From: Typha latifolia
Lineage: Eukaryota; Streptophyta; Magnoliopsida; Poales; Typhaceae
Reading direction: 5' to 3'
DNA: 64,000 nucleotides
NCBI GenBank assembly: GCA_019914945.1
Contig: CM034106.1
Span: 8,742,001-8,806,000 of the forward strand
A program made the translations under genes and the position numbers. The first letter of the stretch is position 1; each line of letters opens with the position of its first letter. Of the stretch, positions 14,101 through 27,100 are shown piece after piece. A model generated the notes under the pieces. The model was not told the DNA's origin and ran no database searches. It saw only the letters and a program-made list of their open reading frames with translations.

Positions 14101-14739
14101 GTTATTATTTTTCAATTGGCGGCTGCATATTAACTTACACCCCCCTAGCATTTTAAACTTAAAGAAAATATGATTCTGGTCAAATTGCAATCTTTAAATT
14201 TTTCATCAGTATATGTCAATATACTTGTATCATCTTTAAATCAGACTCTAATTTTTTTTAAGGGTAATTAATTAATTTTTATATTTTATCAAAGGCTGAG
14301 TAAATTAAAAATGGGTCAGTGTAACTTGCCCTTCTTTTTTCAAGACTATGCACCAAAGTCATTTATCTTCTTGTTGGTCCACTATCTAGTTCCATCTGAA
14401 GAATGTCTAACTGAAAATATCACAAATAACTTAAAACATCCCAAGAGGATTGATTACCTTCTGATCTTATTGATCCAGAATATATAACTTACACAATTCT
14501 TTTGCATCTTGTACAAAGATTTACACATTCTTTTGCATGTCACATGAAATATATTAATCATCTGTATCAATGCATGTTCAGCATATGCAAAAACAATACA
14601 GGATCTTTCTAATATATTTTTTTTCTCGACAATATGCCAACTATTCAACAAAAATATAGTGAACAACATTCTTGAGTTTCCGCACAGATTACACTCAAAC
14701 ATGTACACCTATTTACAGATAGACAGGAAAATTGTCAAC

Positions 14740-17700
14740 TCACTGATGAATCTTGGTCGTAGATTTATTGGCCAGCCATATGCGAACTGTGCCGTCATCA
14801 CTTGCCGATGCCAACATATGAGGCTTTGCTGGGTTCCAGGCAACACAGTTCACTGTCTTCGAATGTCCTGATAGGACTTTTATTGGTGTTCCACAATGCC
14901 TTCGCCAAATGTATATCTGTAAAACATATGCATTAACAAACATCAACTCCAGTGACTTTCTATTATCTAAGCCAGAACCTGGCATATGCTACAAACAACA
15001 AGTATGAAGTATGGACTGAGAGACGACCACGTATTCTCAGATGCCTTAAGACATAGAAACTAGGGTCATAAAAAGAAATGGAGGTTGTAAAATCAAAATT
15101 TAGACAGCTGGATTTGATATAAAATTCTACAATGATTTCAAGAAAAGCATCATATTGTTTGTTTAAAAATAACAAAAAAACCAAATAACATTGCATTAAA
15201 TGTTGAACTGGGATTGTTCCGAATTCTGATATTTAGGTTATAGGTTCCCATAGTATGATTTATGATTTTTCTGTAGAAATCAGTTTGTCACCAGTTTGGC
15301 TCTTTCGTAGGCAAAAAGACTGCAGCACTAAACTTTCTATGCAAATGCAAGATTGAGCTAGCCTTCCCACACGCAAATGAAGTAGTAGTAGGAGAAGAAA
15401 TAGACAACGAGATACACACGACACACTCTTCTATTACCAACAAACTCTCAGCTCACATACAATATTTGATGGCTTATAAGATAGTGAAGATCAATTCTTG
15501 GCTCTTGACTCTCAATGGCAGCTGATTGCTCCCTTTCTTGTAGAGAAGGATCCTTCCCTTATATGGAGGAGAAGGCATCTAATCTTACACTAAAAGACTC
15601 AACCTACAAGCTAACGGAATTGGAAAAGGAATGGATATTGAAGCAAACATTTTAATTTGCGCAGAAGGTAAATGGATTCAACTCATTTTCTCTGTTTTTC
15701 CTTGAAGAGTCAATAATCAACTCTAATGGATCTAATGGAGGTGTCTTCATAGAGTAAATGGTGACAGCAAACTTTTCACAGATCGGCAACCTATGCTGGC
15801 AATTCTCCATAACAATGAAGTTCAGTGTGTTAAGAACAACTCCCAAGATATTTCTTTCTCAGGGCCCTTGATAGTTTCTTCTTCTAGTGGCTTTGCATGG
15901 GCAAAGAAGCAGAGAAAAGACCTACCCCATGTTAGGTCTCACAAAAGAACTATCTCGAGAGGTGATCATTCCAGTATTGATAAAGGAAAAAAAATTTGCA
16001 AGCTAAGAAGGCAATTGATTTGAAGGAACAAGCCAATGGAGATGCACATGAAGGTCACATTGATTCCAAAGTCCGTGAGCCTTCTGAGGTTGACTATGTG
16101 GTGTACATTTAGGTAATGCAAATTTGCTTTTCTTTCAAGTACTTGTTTGTTATCCAATCTGTATCATATTTGTTTGAGATCTAATATGCATCCAATTTGT
16201 ATCTGTATTCATTTAATTAGAATATAATTTTAAATTTTGCTATCCATCTAGTATCCATATCTGAATTCATATTCAAAACAAAAATATAAGGCAAGATCTC
16301 ATCCTTCGGCGAATCTTGAGGCTCCATTCCATTTTGTCTGTCTTGGTTTCGATCGGTGAACTTGAATTCAAATGTGTGTTAGCACTATCTGAGACGTATC
16401 TGATCCGTTTTGACCCCTAGGTGGACTTCTCCAAAATAGTGAGGGTTGTCAATAAAGCTGCACATTGCACATAGTCTACGCGTAGACTCAAAAGGGATAA
16501 GTTGCAGGTAGTTAGCTCAAGATGGACATGTTCTATAGTAAAGTGTCCAAAGAAGGTCCACATTACTCCCTACAAGCTTAGCAAGTCCACAATGGCTACT
16601 AGGCTTCGCTGATTGGTGGCCTGCCATGGAAATCCTGCACACAGTTTCCAGGTGTCCAAGGGTGTCTCTTGGTCAACAAAGGCTACAAGCTCAATTTACA
16701 AACCAACAAGGCCCTTAAGGCTGCTAACAAGGTAGGATGGTTTAGAAGTCAAAGAAAGCTGCACACAAGTCTCCAAACTCCCACGTTATTCCGCTGCACT
16801 TGAACTCATAAACTGAAGTGTCCAGCAAACGAAACCCTGTGTCCCTCCAAATTATTTTTGTGTCACTCAAGAGCAACTTAATCACAACTAAGTTTAGGTC
16901 TTTGAGCACCCTGAACACTTTCTCCCCAATCTAATGCATAGATGTCTTGGCTGCGAATTCGTGGTTGAGACATCTTCTAAGAATCCTTCACAAGGCCGCT
17001 CTCATTCCTCTATCCTAAGGCAAACAATACAGTCACTGGGCTGTGACACTGTCCTCTTGTCTCAAAGATGTGTTAACCCGAGCAGTTGTCACCCTGGACT
17101 TCACTCGAACGGTACTTCATTGTGGCTTTGGGGACAGATGTCTACAGTTTCCAGCAGCGCCCACACTTGCTCTTGTCCTATATGCTCTGCTCTCTTGTCG
17201 TTGTTGTGGTCCTTCGATAGGTTCCTTCGCAAGTCATTAGAACAAGCCTCTGCTAATCTAGACACATCAAGTCTTGCCCTCTGCAGCAAGCTTGGCTAAT
17301 TTTTGGCCTCGCATCATCTCCTTATGCAATGTCTTTGGTGATTAGATGAGGCTTTAAGCTGTGCATTCCATGTCCTCTGCAGTTCCTCGAGCCCTAGAGA
17401 TGTGAGTTGGTGGAGTGTCTTCACTGTTGGCTACGCACTAAGCTCTGCCTAGATGGCATGGTTTGCCTCTTCGGTATGATGCCTTTAGATCTTTAAGGAT
17501 ATTGGTGGCTTACGGTGGGACAACCACCTTTGCAAGTGCTCGTCTTCGACCTTAAAGGTAGCGCGATGTGTGCTCTCAGCTCAATTCACCTTACTACTCA
17601 GCTGCAAGGCTAATAATACTTTCATTTTCATGTCTTTGAACTCTTCAAGGACATCAGTGTCTTCCGCTAAGACAGTAACCTTCGTAGGGTAGAATTGTGC

Positions 17701-20700
17701 CTTGAGCTCGGGCTTTAAGTCCCCCTACAAGCTGATGTAGTAAAGACTTTCCTCGATCGCCGACATCCGTTGTGGCCAGCATATTATAGCATTGATAGTG
17801 AAGTACATGGGCCTACTGTGGACTGCCTCGCTTTTGCCCTCAAACCGCAATGCCTTTAGGTACCACTCCATTCTCCAAAGGTACGTCTCAATCACTTTCA
17901 TGTTGTGCATTCCCCTGAACCCTCACAACTCTAAGACATGCAATCTAGGTGCCTCCTTCACAAAAGCACCCCAGGCATAGTAGCCCTCTTTGGGAGAGCA
18001 CCCCTCAACTTGAGATCATCTTCCTCCTCGTTGACTTTGGACTGCAAGTTGCAAGCAAGTCACCTTAGCCACAAGACACATGTTTAGGGGTGTAAATGAG
18101 CCGGCTCCAGCTCAGACTTAGCTCAAAATTAATTTCAAACCTTAGAATTGGGCTTAGGCTCAACTCAATTCAACTCGAGCTGAGCCTGAGCCGGGCCAGA
18201 CCAAGCTCGAGCTTGAAATGAGCCTATCATCAAGCCTTATTCAAGCCGAGCTGGACCAAGCCAAATCGAGCCCAAGCCGAGCCGAAAAGGGAGGAGGAGG
18301 TGGACTGGCGGGGCACCACGGCGGCTTGTCGCTGCCGAGGGAGGAGGAGGCAGCACTGCAGCACCGCTGTTGTAGAAGGAAGAGGAGGTAGCACAACTAG
18401 TCCACTGCGGCACCATGGCGGCTTGCCGCTGCCAAAGGAGGAGGCGGCATCACTGTGGCACCGCGGCGGCTTGCCACTGTCGAAGGAGGAAGCAGTAGCT
18501 GCGGCACCGCTGCTGCAGAAGGAGGAGGAGGACGAGGCAGGGCATCGCGACCGCTTGGGCTGCGAAGGAGGAAGCGGCATCGTGGCGGTTTGCCGCTGCC
18601 GAAGGAGGAGGAGGCAACAGCCACGACACCGCTGCTACAGAAGGAGGAGGGGCACCTTAACGCTACGGCTCTGATACCACTTGTGATGGACTTAGCTCTT
18701 CCATAGGTGAAAAGCTCGTGCATTCCTCAAACTTCTGCTCAAGATTGAGTCAGCCTTCCCCAGACAAAAGAGTAGTAGAAAAAGAAATAGACAGTGGAAT
18801 ACACAAGACACATTTCTTTTACCAATAAGCTCTCATCTCACAAACAAGATGGTGCAATTCAGCCCCTTGATTCTCAATGGCAGCTGATTCCTACATTTCT
18901 TACAGAGATGGGTCCTTCCCTTGTATAGGGGGAAAGGGCATCTGCTCCTACATTATCAAACTCAACCTACAAGCTAACAAAACAGTGAGGGATGTCCACA
19001 AAGCTGCAAGTAGTCCAACACTACTAGCTCAAATAGCTCCAGATGGACATGTGCTACAGTAAAGTAAGCTGCCAAAGAAGGTCCACGTCAGTCTTCATCT
19101 GCTCAACATTTCCATAACTGCTGCTAGGCTTCACTAATTGGTGGGCTACGCTGTAAATCCTGTACACAATGGACTGCAGGAGCTTTTCCAGGTGTTCACA
19201 GGAATCTCTTAGTCAATAAAGGCTGCAAGCTTCTCAAGTTGCAAGAAAACAAGGCCCTCAAGGCTGCTAACACGGCCACGGCAAAATGGATGCTGTTGCT
19301 GTGTCCGACACGCCGGGGACATGGACACTATGCCAACACGTGTTGGGTATGCCACCAAGTATCAAATAACTAAAAAAGATGGGCACACCGGTGGACATGT
19401 CGTGAGTTAATAGGTTTGGGTTTACGATTTTTTTCCTTCCCTAAATCCAATAACCAGTTAAACTAAAACTCACAAAACTCAAACCCTAAAAACCAAAAAA
19501 ACCCAAATCGCAACCCACCTCGAATATCCTCCTCGCTTGATGACTCTCCCTCGATGACAAGCTCCTCTCCCGACGACGAGCTCCCCCTCAGCAGACATAG
19601 ACACTTCGCACTCTCGTTGAGGTATTTCTCTATCTCTCTCTCTCTTAGTCTCTCTATCTCTATGGTTGAGTAAAGGAGTAGGTAGATGGAGTGTGTAGGT
19701 GGAGGTAGGTGGGTTTTTATTTTGATTAGTGGGTGGGTGCAATTATTTTTTCTTATACAGCACTACAGCATAACAATGAGTAAACATTAAATTATAAATA
19801 ATTTTATTTAGTGATTTAAACACTGTTAGTGATTGACATGATCTAGTGCAATTTAGTTATTTAAACAATGTAATTTATTTATTTAAAATGAAAATTATCA
19901 TAATGTAGTAGGCGACATAAATTTTATTTTCTTTTTATGTTCCTGCCTCAGCCCCACCATGTGCACCCCACTTGCCTGATAATCCTCTACTTATAGACAC
20001 TTCTTTACTATTACTTCTATCTGCCACTCCGGATCGCTCTCAATGAGGTTCAAGCTCTCTTCCAGAGGAGTACCCTTCTCATGATGACCCTGCCATATTT
20101 CTACACTCAAATCCTATCCCCCTCCTACAGTTGAGCCTCCCTCTCTTGATAGTATCCCTCCAACTATCCCATCCTCTACTGTGACGGCTCTTGCACCCGC
20201 TCGTCGTAATCTAGAATGTGAGCATCGCTCTCCCGACTGATATGATTTTCTGATGTCTTCTGCTACATACTCTCTCCAGTTTCACACTTTCCTTGCAGCC
20301 ATCCACTTCACCCTTCAGCCTAGGTCATATCATGAAACAGACCAGGTCCCAAAGTGGCATCAAGCTATAGCAGATAAGCTCCAGGCCCTTCAGCATATAC
20401 ATACTTTGGATGTTGTCCCTTGCGCACCAGACATCATACCTATTAGTTGCAAATAGATCTAAAAGGTCAAGTATCGATCTTATGGATCCATTGCCAAATA
20501 CAAAGCTCATCTAGTTGCTCAGAAATTTACTCAAGAATATGAGATGTACTACGAGGAGATCTTTGCTCCAGTTGCCCGAACAACTTCTGTCCGTACTCTT
20601 CTTGCTATTATTGCTTCCAGTCGCCAGTGACCTTTACATCAAACGGACGTGAAAATGTATTTCTTCATGGTCTTCTTGACTAGAAGGTATACATGGATCA

Positions 20701-23700
20701 CATGAGAATGCATTTCTTCGTGGTCTTCTTGACTAGAAGGTATACATGGATCCCCTACTTGATTTCCCTCTTCCTCCAGGTCACATCGATCGATTACAAC
20801 GAGCTATCTATGGGCTCACGTAAGCTCCTCGTGCCTGATTTGATCAATTTCGCAGTGTTCTCATAGCCTACAGATTTTAGAAGAACCCCTCTGAGCCATC
20901 TATGTCAATGAAGCATATTCACGGCGATACGACAAATCTTAGAAAAACAAAATAAAGACACGACTAGAATACAACAGTAAATAAATTAATAACTAATTTA
21001 TATATATATATATATGTAAAATTATAAATGATCAACCTATATATACATGTCAATCACTAACTCACTGTACTTAAATCACTAAATAAAAATATTTATAATT
21101 TAAAGTTTACTCACTATTGTGCTTTAGTGTTGTATAAAAATAAGAAATTAAAAAAAATTGCACCCACCCACTAATCAAAATAAAAACCCACCTATCCACT
21201 CCATCTACTCACTCCTTCTCAATTCAGCCACACACAGAGAGAGAGATACCTGAACAGGAGGGGGAGCTCATTGGGAGCGTCGTCGAGGGAGGAGGAGCTC
21301 GTCTCGTCGAGAGCGTTGTCGAGGAAAAAGGAGCTCCTTAACGATGAGATAGGTTGCGATTTGGATTATTTTGGATTTTAGGGTTTGAGTTTTGAGAGCT
21401 TGCTCATGGCGTGTCAATTTTTTTTTAAAATTATTGGATACTCAGCAGTGTATCTGACACGTGTCGGCGGTGTGTCGACAGGGTGTTTGTATCCCCGGCG
21501 TGTCGGATATAGCCACGACATCCATTTTGCCATGTCCATGCTTCGGAGATCTATGTTTCTAAGGTCTTCTACTCAAGGTTGAGTCATTCTTCTATATGTC
21601 TATGATATGATTATCACTAGAAATAACTCTGTCGGTATTCGCTCTCTTTAGTAGGATCTTTAGTGTCAATTTGAGATGAATGACCTCGATCATCTTCCGT
21701 ACTTTTTAGGTATCAAAATTGCTCAGTCATCTCATGGTCTTTTGTTGTCTCAACAAAAGTACATTACAGACATTCTTAGTAGTGCCACCATCACTAATAT
21801 TTGTTCCGCTGCTATCCCAATTGAGCTTCATGTGAAGCTTCAACCTGATGATGGTCAGTTATTTTCTAGATCCAACTAGATATTGTCCACTGGTCGGGGC
21901 ACTCGTCTACCTGACCATTACCCAGCCTAATATCTCTCATGCAGTTGGTATTATCACTTAGTTCATGCAGGCTCCTCAATCTGCCTACTATGCTGCTCTT
22001 ATACATATTCTTTAATATCTTTGTGGCACCATTACTTGCTCCCTTTTATGCTATCAACTTCCATCTTAGTTTTGTGTGTTTATTCTGATGTAGATTATGC
22101 TGGTGACAAGTCTAATCAAAAGTCTACTACTGGCTTTTGCATTTTTCTAAGAGATTCTCTAATTTTTTGGCATAGTAAGAAGCAGAATGTGGTATCTTTC
22201 TCTAATACTAAGTCAGAATATCGGGCTATATGTACAGCAACTAATGAGATTGTTTGGCTTTATCGTCTTCTTAGTAATATGGGTGTTCTATTACCCCTCC
22301 CTACCTCTCTTCATGTCGACAATGATAGTGTTAAAAAGCTCGCTGAAAATTTTATTTTCATGAAAAGATGAAGCACATTAAAGTTGATATCCACTACACT
22401 CGTCAGGAGTACCGAGCTGGCATCATTTCGCTCCATCGCTTCAGCACTGAGGAGCTTATTGTCGACTTCTTCACAAAGTCTCTTCCCCTTCCTTGCTGAT
22501 CATTTACGATTCACCTTGAATTTGAGGGGGTATTAGAGTTATTAGATTATCTTATTTTATGGTGATCTTGTATAAATAGAGCTTAGACCCCTCTTTCATC
22601 ATCAAGGAAATACATTTGCCAAAATCCACTCCTCTCCACTCTTCTCTCCAAACCTATTCTAGGCTTGGATCTTGTCACGATCCGAAAAAGGAATCATGAC
22701 CGGCCATGCATCTCAATATGCTTGAGATACACGAAACTTTATTAATACTTTCCACGAGTACGATGATAAATAAATTTAAAATTGCTTTATTAAATTTAAA
22801 ACTAATTGCAATAAATATAAAACAATGTTAGTGTTTTTGAGTCTCTACCGAAATAAATAAATCTTCTAATCTAAAGCATAAAATCCAAAAGAGCGAAAAA
22901 GTAAATAGGTAAATCCTAAGTGGAGGTGGAGTCCGGGTACATCTCGCTCAGTCGCCCCGCTGACTATTACTTAAGATAGATAAATAAATACAAAAAAAGA
23001 ATCTATGAGCCAACAACTATAGCTCAGTGAGTGGAATCCACTCGAAAACCAAATAAATTCTAAATTATATTAATGCTGAATAAAATTGAACTAAAAGAAC
23101 AATAACTGTAACAATTTGCAATATGCATGTTCTTTAAATAATGACAATGATAATAATAGAGAGTCACAACTTGTAACATTGCACAGTTTCAAAATATTAA
23201 CATCTTTTTAATATTTATACTGCCATATGTCTCAATGGGTCTAAACCCTATTAATCTTTAATTAAATTTGAGGGGTGAGAGAAGGCTTACCAAGGAGTCA
23301 CGTGATGGTCTCCGTTGGCTCCGGCAGTGCTCCGGCAGGCCGATTCCACGGCGTGACTCCGACGGTGAGGAAGAAGAAAGTGAAAGAGGGGAGGAAGAAA
23401 AGAGAGAGAAGGGGGCTGAGATGGTTAAGCAGAGAGAGAGAGAGGGGATTAGGGTTTTAATTTATAGATTAAAAAAAAATCCAAATCTAATCTGATCCGG
23501 ATTAAGCATGATTTCGCCCTGCGCCTCGTCGCATGCCGGAGAGGGAGAGGGGAGGGGCTGCACGTGCAGAGCACGTGCACCCTCTTCTCTCAACCCTTTA
23601 ATTTATTTTTTTTCTAATTCTTACATATCTTCTATTGTTACATTAACAAATATTAATCATCAAAATCAAACATGTTCAACTCAAAATAAATATAATTAAA

Positions 23701-24096
23701 CTAAAGCTAATAGAAATAATAAAATAAAGGTAATATAAAAATGTGAATGTATAATAATAAAAGTAATAAAAAAAAATAAAGCTTTTCAAGATCATAATAC
23801 TTTAAATAAAAGTAAAATTGAAAACAAAAATATTAAAATAAATACAAAGTTCAAAAAAAAATTTTAAGTAATTAAGATTGTTGCTTGTATATCTATTTTT
23901 CTAAACCTACCATTGCTAACATAAAGAAGACCTTTATTCCCTCCCTTCGGGATAACCCATCCAACCCCTTGTAGCATTTTTGCTATATCCCCTCCCTTTT
24001 AGAATTCCCATCTCACCCTCTTGCAGGATGTTACTAACATGGTTCGAAGTATCGAGTGGGATCCAACGATCTTGGTCGATCCACTTTCACTATTTT

Positions 24097-24154
<58 letters not shown>

Positions 24155-27100
24155 ATCATAGTTATTGCTTCTTCGACGCAAAAATCCAACTCTGGCAAAC
24201 TCCATCGACGCAAATCTAACTTCGACGACCTCAGCTATATGATTTATATTATTTTATTTCTTTCTCTCTCTCCTCTTATTTTTTTATTGTAGTTTTTTTT
24301 CTTCTCTCTTTCACTATGGCGAGTATTTCTTTTTTTTTCATTTCTTTCATTCTCTCTTTTCTTCTTTGCAGCAGCTTTAAGTAAGTTGGTACTTTTTTAG
24401 TTTGTAGGCTTTATATGTGAATAATAATTTTTTTTTATTTTTTTATTTTAAAAATTTTACTATATTTTTAAATAATATTTAGAATTTTATGTAATTAAAA
24501 ATAGCTCGATCCGATCTGAGTGACCAATACGCATTGTTTTTTTGGGAGGCCGATCCCAATCCCGATTCTAATCCTGATTTTTTAAACATTGGTTAGTACA
24601 GCCAGTGATCAAGGAGATTGTACTAAAATATTTTGATCACATCAGTTATATACTTGGTTAGTACAGACTACAAATTACACTCACACAAGCTACCAAAGAT
24701 TCATTGGTTCATAGAGAAACATTCACAGGACTCAACTAATTGCTAGTTAGATTGTGACAATTAGGAGTCTACCTTAAGAAATTTGCCTCATCTAGGGTGG
24801 TAATTGATGAAGTCATTAAACACAGCAAGTAGTCTGATTTGCCTTGTGATGGACTCATCTGTAGCTTGGGTTGTAATTATGCGCTATATCACTTGGTAGA
24901 ATGTCTAGTGGCAAGTGGAGACAGCAACCTGGAAAACTTTCTTCTCACTTATTGCAATACCCGAGCCAAAGGTATTTATTTGGATAAAATTTAGCAGTTG
25001 GCAAAATCAAGCTAAACTTTGATCTATTTAAAATTTTCTAGATTCAAATCACTAGTTTTAACTACAAACGAGAATACCTTTAATTATCAATTTATCATTA
25101 ATGACAGGACCCACAGAAAGCATGAGAAACAAAATCATAGTGTGATTTTTATCCCAAGCCCTTCAACATGTTGACCAATATAGGTTTTTAAAGAATTCAA
25201 AATGACCCACGAGGAAAGATGATTATGATGCCACTAGAAAAGGAAAGATGATTATGGTGCCACTAGAAAACAGGTTGAATGCTATCTACTCCCATGCAGA
25301 AAGAGGAAAGCTGCTAGAAAAGTCCAATTCTGAAACTTAAAGATGATATTAAAAGGGCAAAATTTCCTACTGGTTGGACCAGTAGTGATGGTTGTTATCG
25401 TGGGGAATTACATGCATGAGTAATGAATCCTAAAAGGTTGGATATATGCATAAACCTTCTACTGCCAGAGGAAAAAAAGTATTTCCCCTAGATCATGCAG
25501 TAAGTGGTCTTTGCTCCTCTCTTCTGCAATAAGCATGTGCAATCTTGAGAAGTTCTACTTGCAACATTTTGACTCATCTAGACTGAATATGCTGCTGATG
25601 CATACAACAGTGTGGCCCATTATCACAAAAACATTTCAAGAAGAGCTGGACTGACATGATATTGGAAGCACTTCTATATATCTAAGAGCAACACTACTAT
25701 CTTTATGACAACAACTAGGAATGTAGAGACTATATTAATATATTTAATGAGAATATCAATTCATCTACTAACATTCAGCAAAAAGAATGCAACTCATTGA
25801 AATAGTACCTGAGAGTCTTCACTGCCACTTGCAATGAACAAACAACTTGATCCCCCAAAGCAAGACCTGATCACATACTTCCCTTGTTTGTGTCCTTTAA
25901 ATTTATCTGGCACCTGAGAACTTGCATCAACTTTCCATAAGTGAATTTCCTGGCTGTTGAGATTGACGATCAATGACATTCCATCTCTTGAAAGAGAAAG
26001 AGATGTTATTGAATGTTCCTCGGGAATGACCCATTCTTTACCTCTTGTAAATTCACGTATCCAAATCTCTCTATTGGAACATATGCTTATAAGAAGTTGC
26101 CCATCAGGTGTAACAGCAAGATCAGAGACCTTAGGCATCCTCCCCCCCTCCCAGACATTCAGTTTGTTACCCTCAAGGTCACAAGTGAACATCCGATTAC
26201 TTGGCTCCCAGCTGCTACAAACTATTTCTTCTGAGCTGGGGAACCATGCACATGAACTGATGGTACAATTTAAGGAATCAGTAAATCTGAGGTTGCAAGT
26301 GCCGGTATCCACATGCCATAATCTTAGGGCTTCCCCATTGCCACATGTGAGCAGCATTTTGTCATCAGGGCTCCAAGCAACAAAGGAAATAGGTCTCAGA
26401 TGGCCCTCTAGACGGTGCTTCACTGACAGACTATCATCCTCATGTACCTGATATTGTTTTAGAGGTTATATCGCAGCATGGTAACAAAGTCCATATAACC
26501 CAAAAAAAGAGGTGAACCAAATATGGGATGATTAATGTCAACTATAGACCTAATCAAGTTGACCAAAAAATATGAAACTAAAATGTGCATCAGCAAATAT
26601 GTGGAATACCTACATATCACATGATCCAACTGAGCATTCAATCAGACATGTATATAGCCATTTTAAACTGTCTTACAAAACCGTACCCAGGTAGCATAAA
26701 AATTAGAGAAGAGAGAGATTTGAAAATAATGTTCCATACCGTCCATATAATGGCTGTGCAATCACTAGAGGAGGATGCCAGGTATCTCCCATTATTTGAG
26801 AACTGTAAAAACCATACTTCATTTTTATGATCGTATAATACCTGCACAACAATATGAGACATATCAAGTACAAATCATGCGCAATATCTAATGTGGAACA
26901 TTAGGCTACTTGGGTAAATCCTCTTGCACTCATACCGTCAGCTAAAACTAGAAGCAATTGTTAACAAAAAAAGTAAACTCATCATGAGTTTTCAAAGAAC
27001 AACTTTTGCATCTCCGGTAAAAAAAGGCCAATAACTTTTCTTCCGTAACATTTCATGATTACGTGGGAGTTAAAGGTACTGGCAGCACAAAATCATAAGG

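Larger units (their letters stand above)
6780..14739. other. Gene-poor, AT-rich intergenic stretch
   Basis: Nearly 8 kb of AT-rich DNA between the WAV3-like promoter and the last exon of the WDR26-like gene. I see a hairpin MITE (7799-7925), an (AAT)n microsatellite, and a fragment near 10010-10130 resembling a dispersed repeat also seen near 30600-30900. No reading frame here looks like a gene. Confidence 0.6.
15286..19272 (-). mobile_element. Non-autonomous LTR retrotransposon (LARD-like) in the WDR26 intron
   Basis: Two diverged direct copies of a roughly 600-bp sequence bound a 1.9-kb interior. The right copy (18682-19272) is the 5' LTR and the left copy (15286-16729) the 3' LTR. Read on the minus strand both begin TGTTAGCAGCCTT. 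The right one ends CATCACA, giving TGT...ACA ends. Two bases inside the right LTR is TGGTATCAGAGC (18668-18679), a 12-nt match to the primer-binding site for initiator methionine tRNA. The interior holds a broken gag-like segment near 17.6-18.05 kb and no pol. The left LTR carries an insertion of about 816 bp (15616-16431). I find neither a 5-bp target duplication nor a clear polypurine tract, so the element is old or damaged. Confidence 0.7.

Noticed and set aside
16934..17299. 121-codon plus-strand frame in the large intron
   Set aside because: It lies antisense to the degraded interior of the minus-strand LTR element and shows no family features.
18230..18723. Overlapping long frames on both strands rich in Arg, Ser, Gly and Ala
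   Set aside because: They arise from the GC-rich minisatellite inside the LTR element; several overlapping frames are open at once and none resembles a protein family.
19480..19500. Telomere-like AAACCCTAAA
   Set aside because: A single unit occurs in each inverted-repeat arm without tandem repetition, so it is not an interstitial telomere.
26013..26451. Plus-strand frames opposite WDR26 exon 3
   Set aside because: Antisense shadows of the WD40-coding exon.
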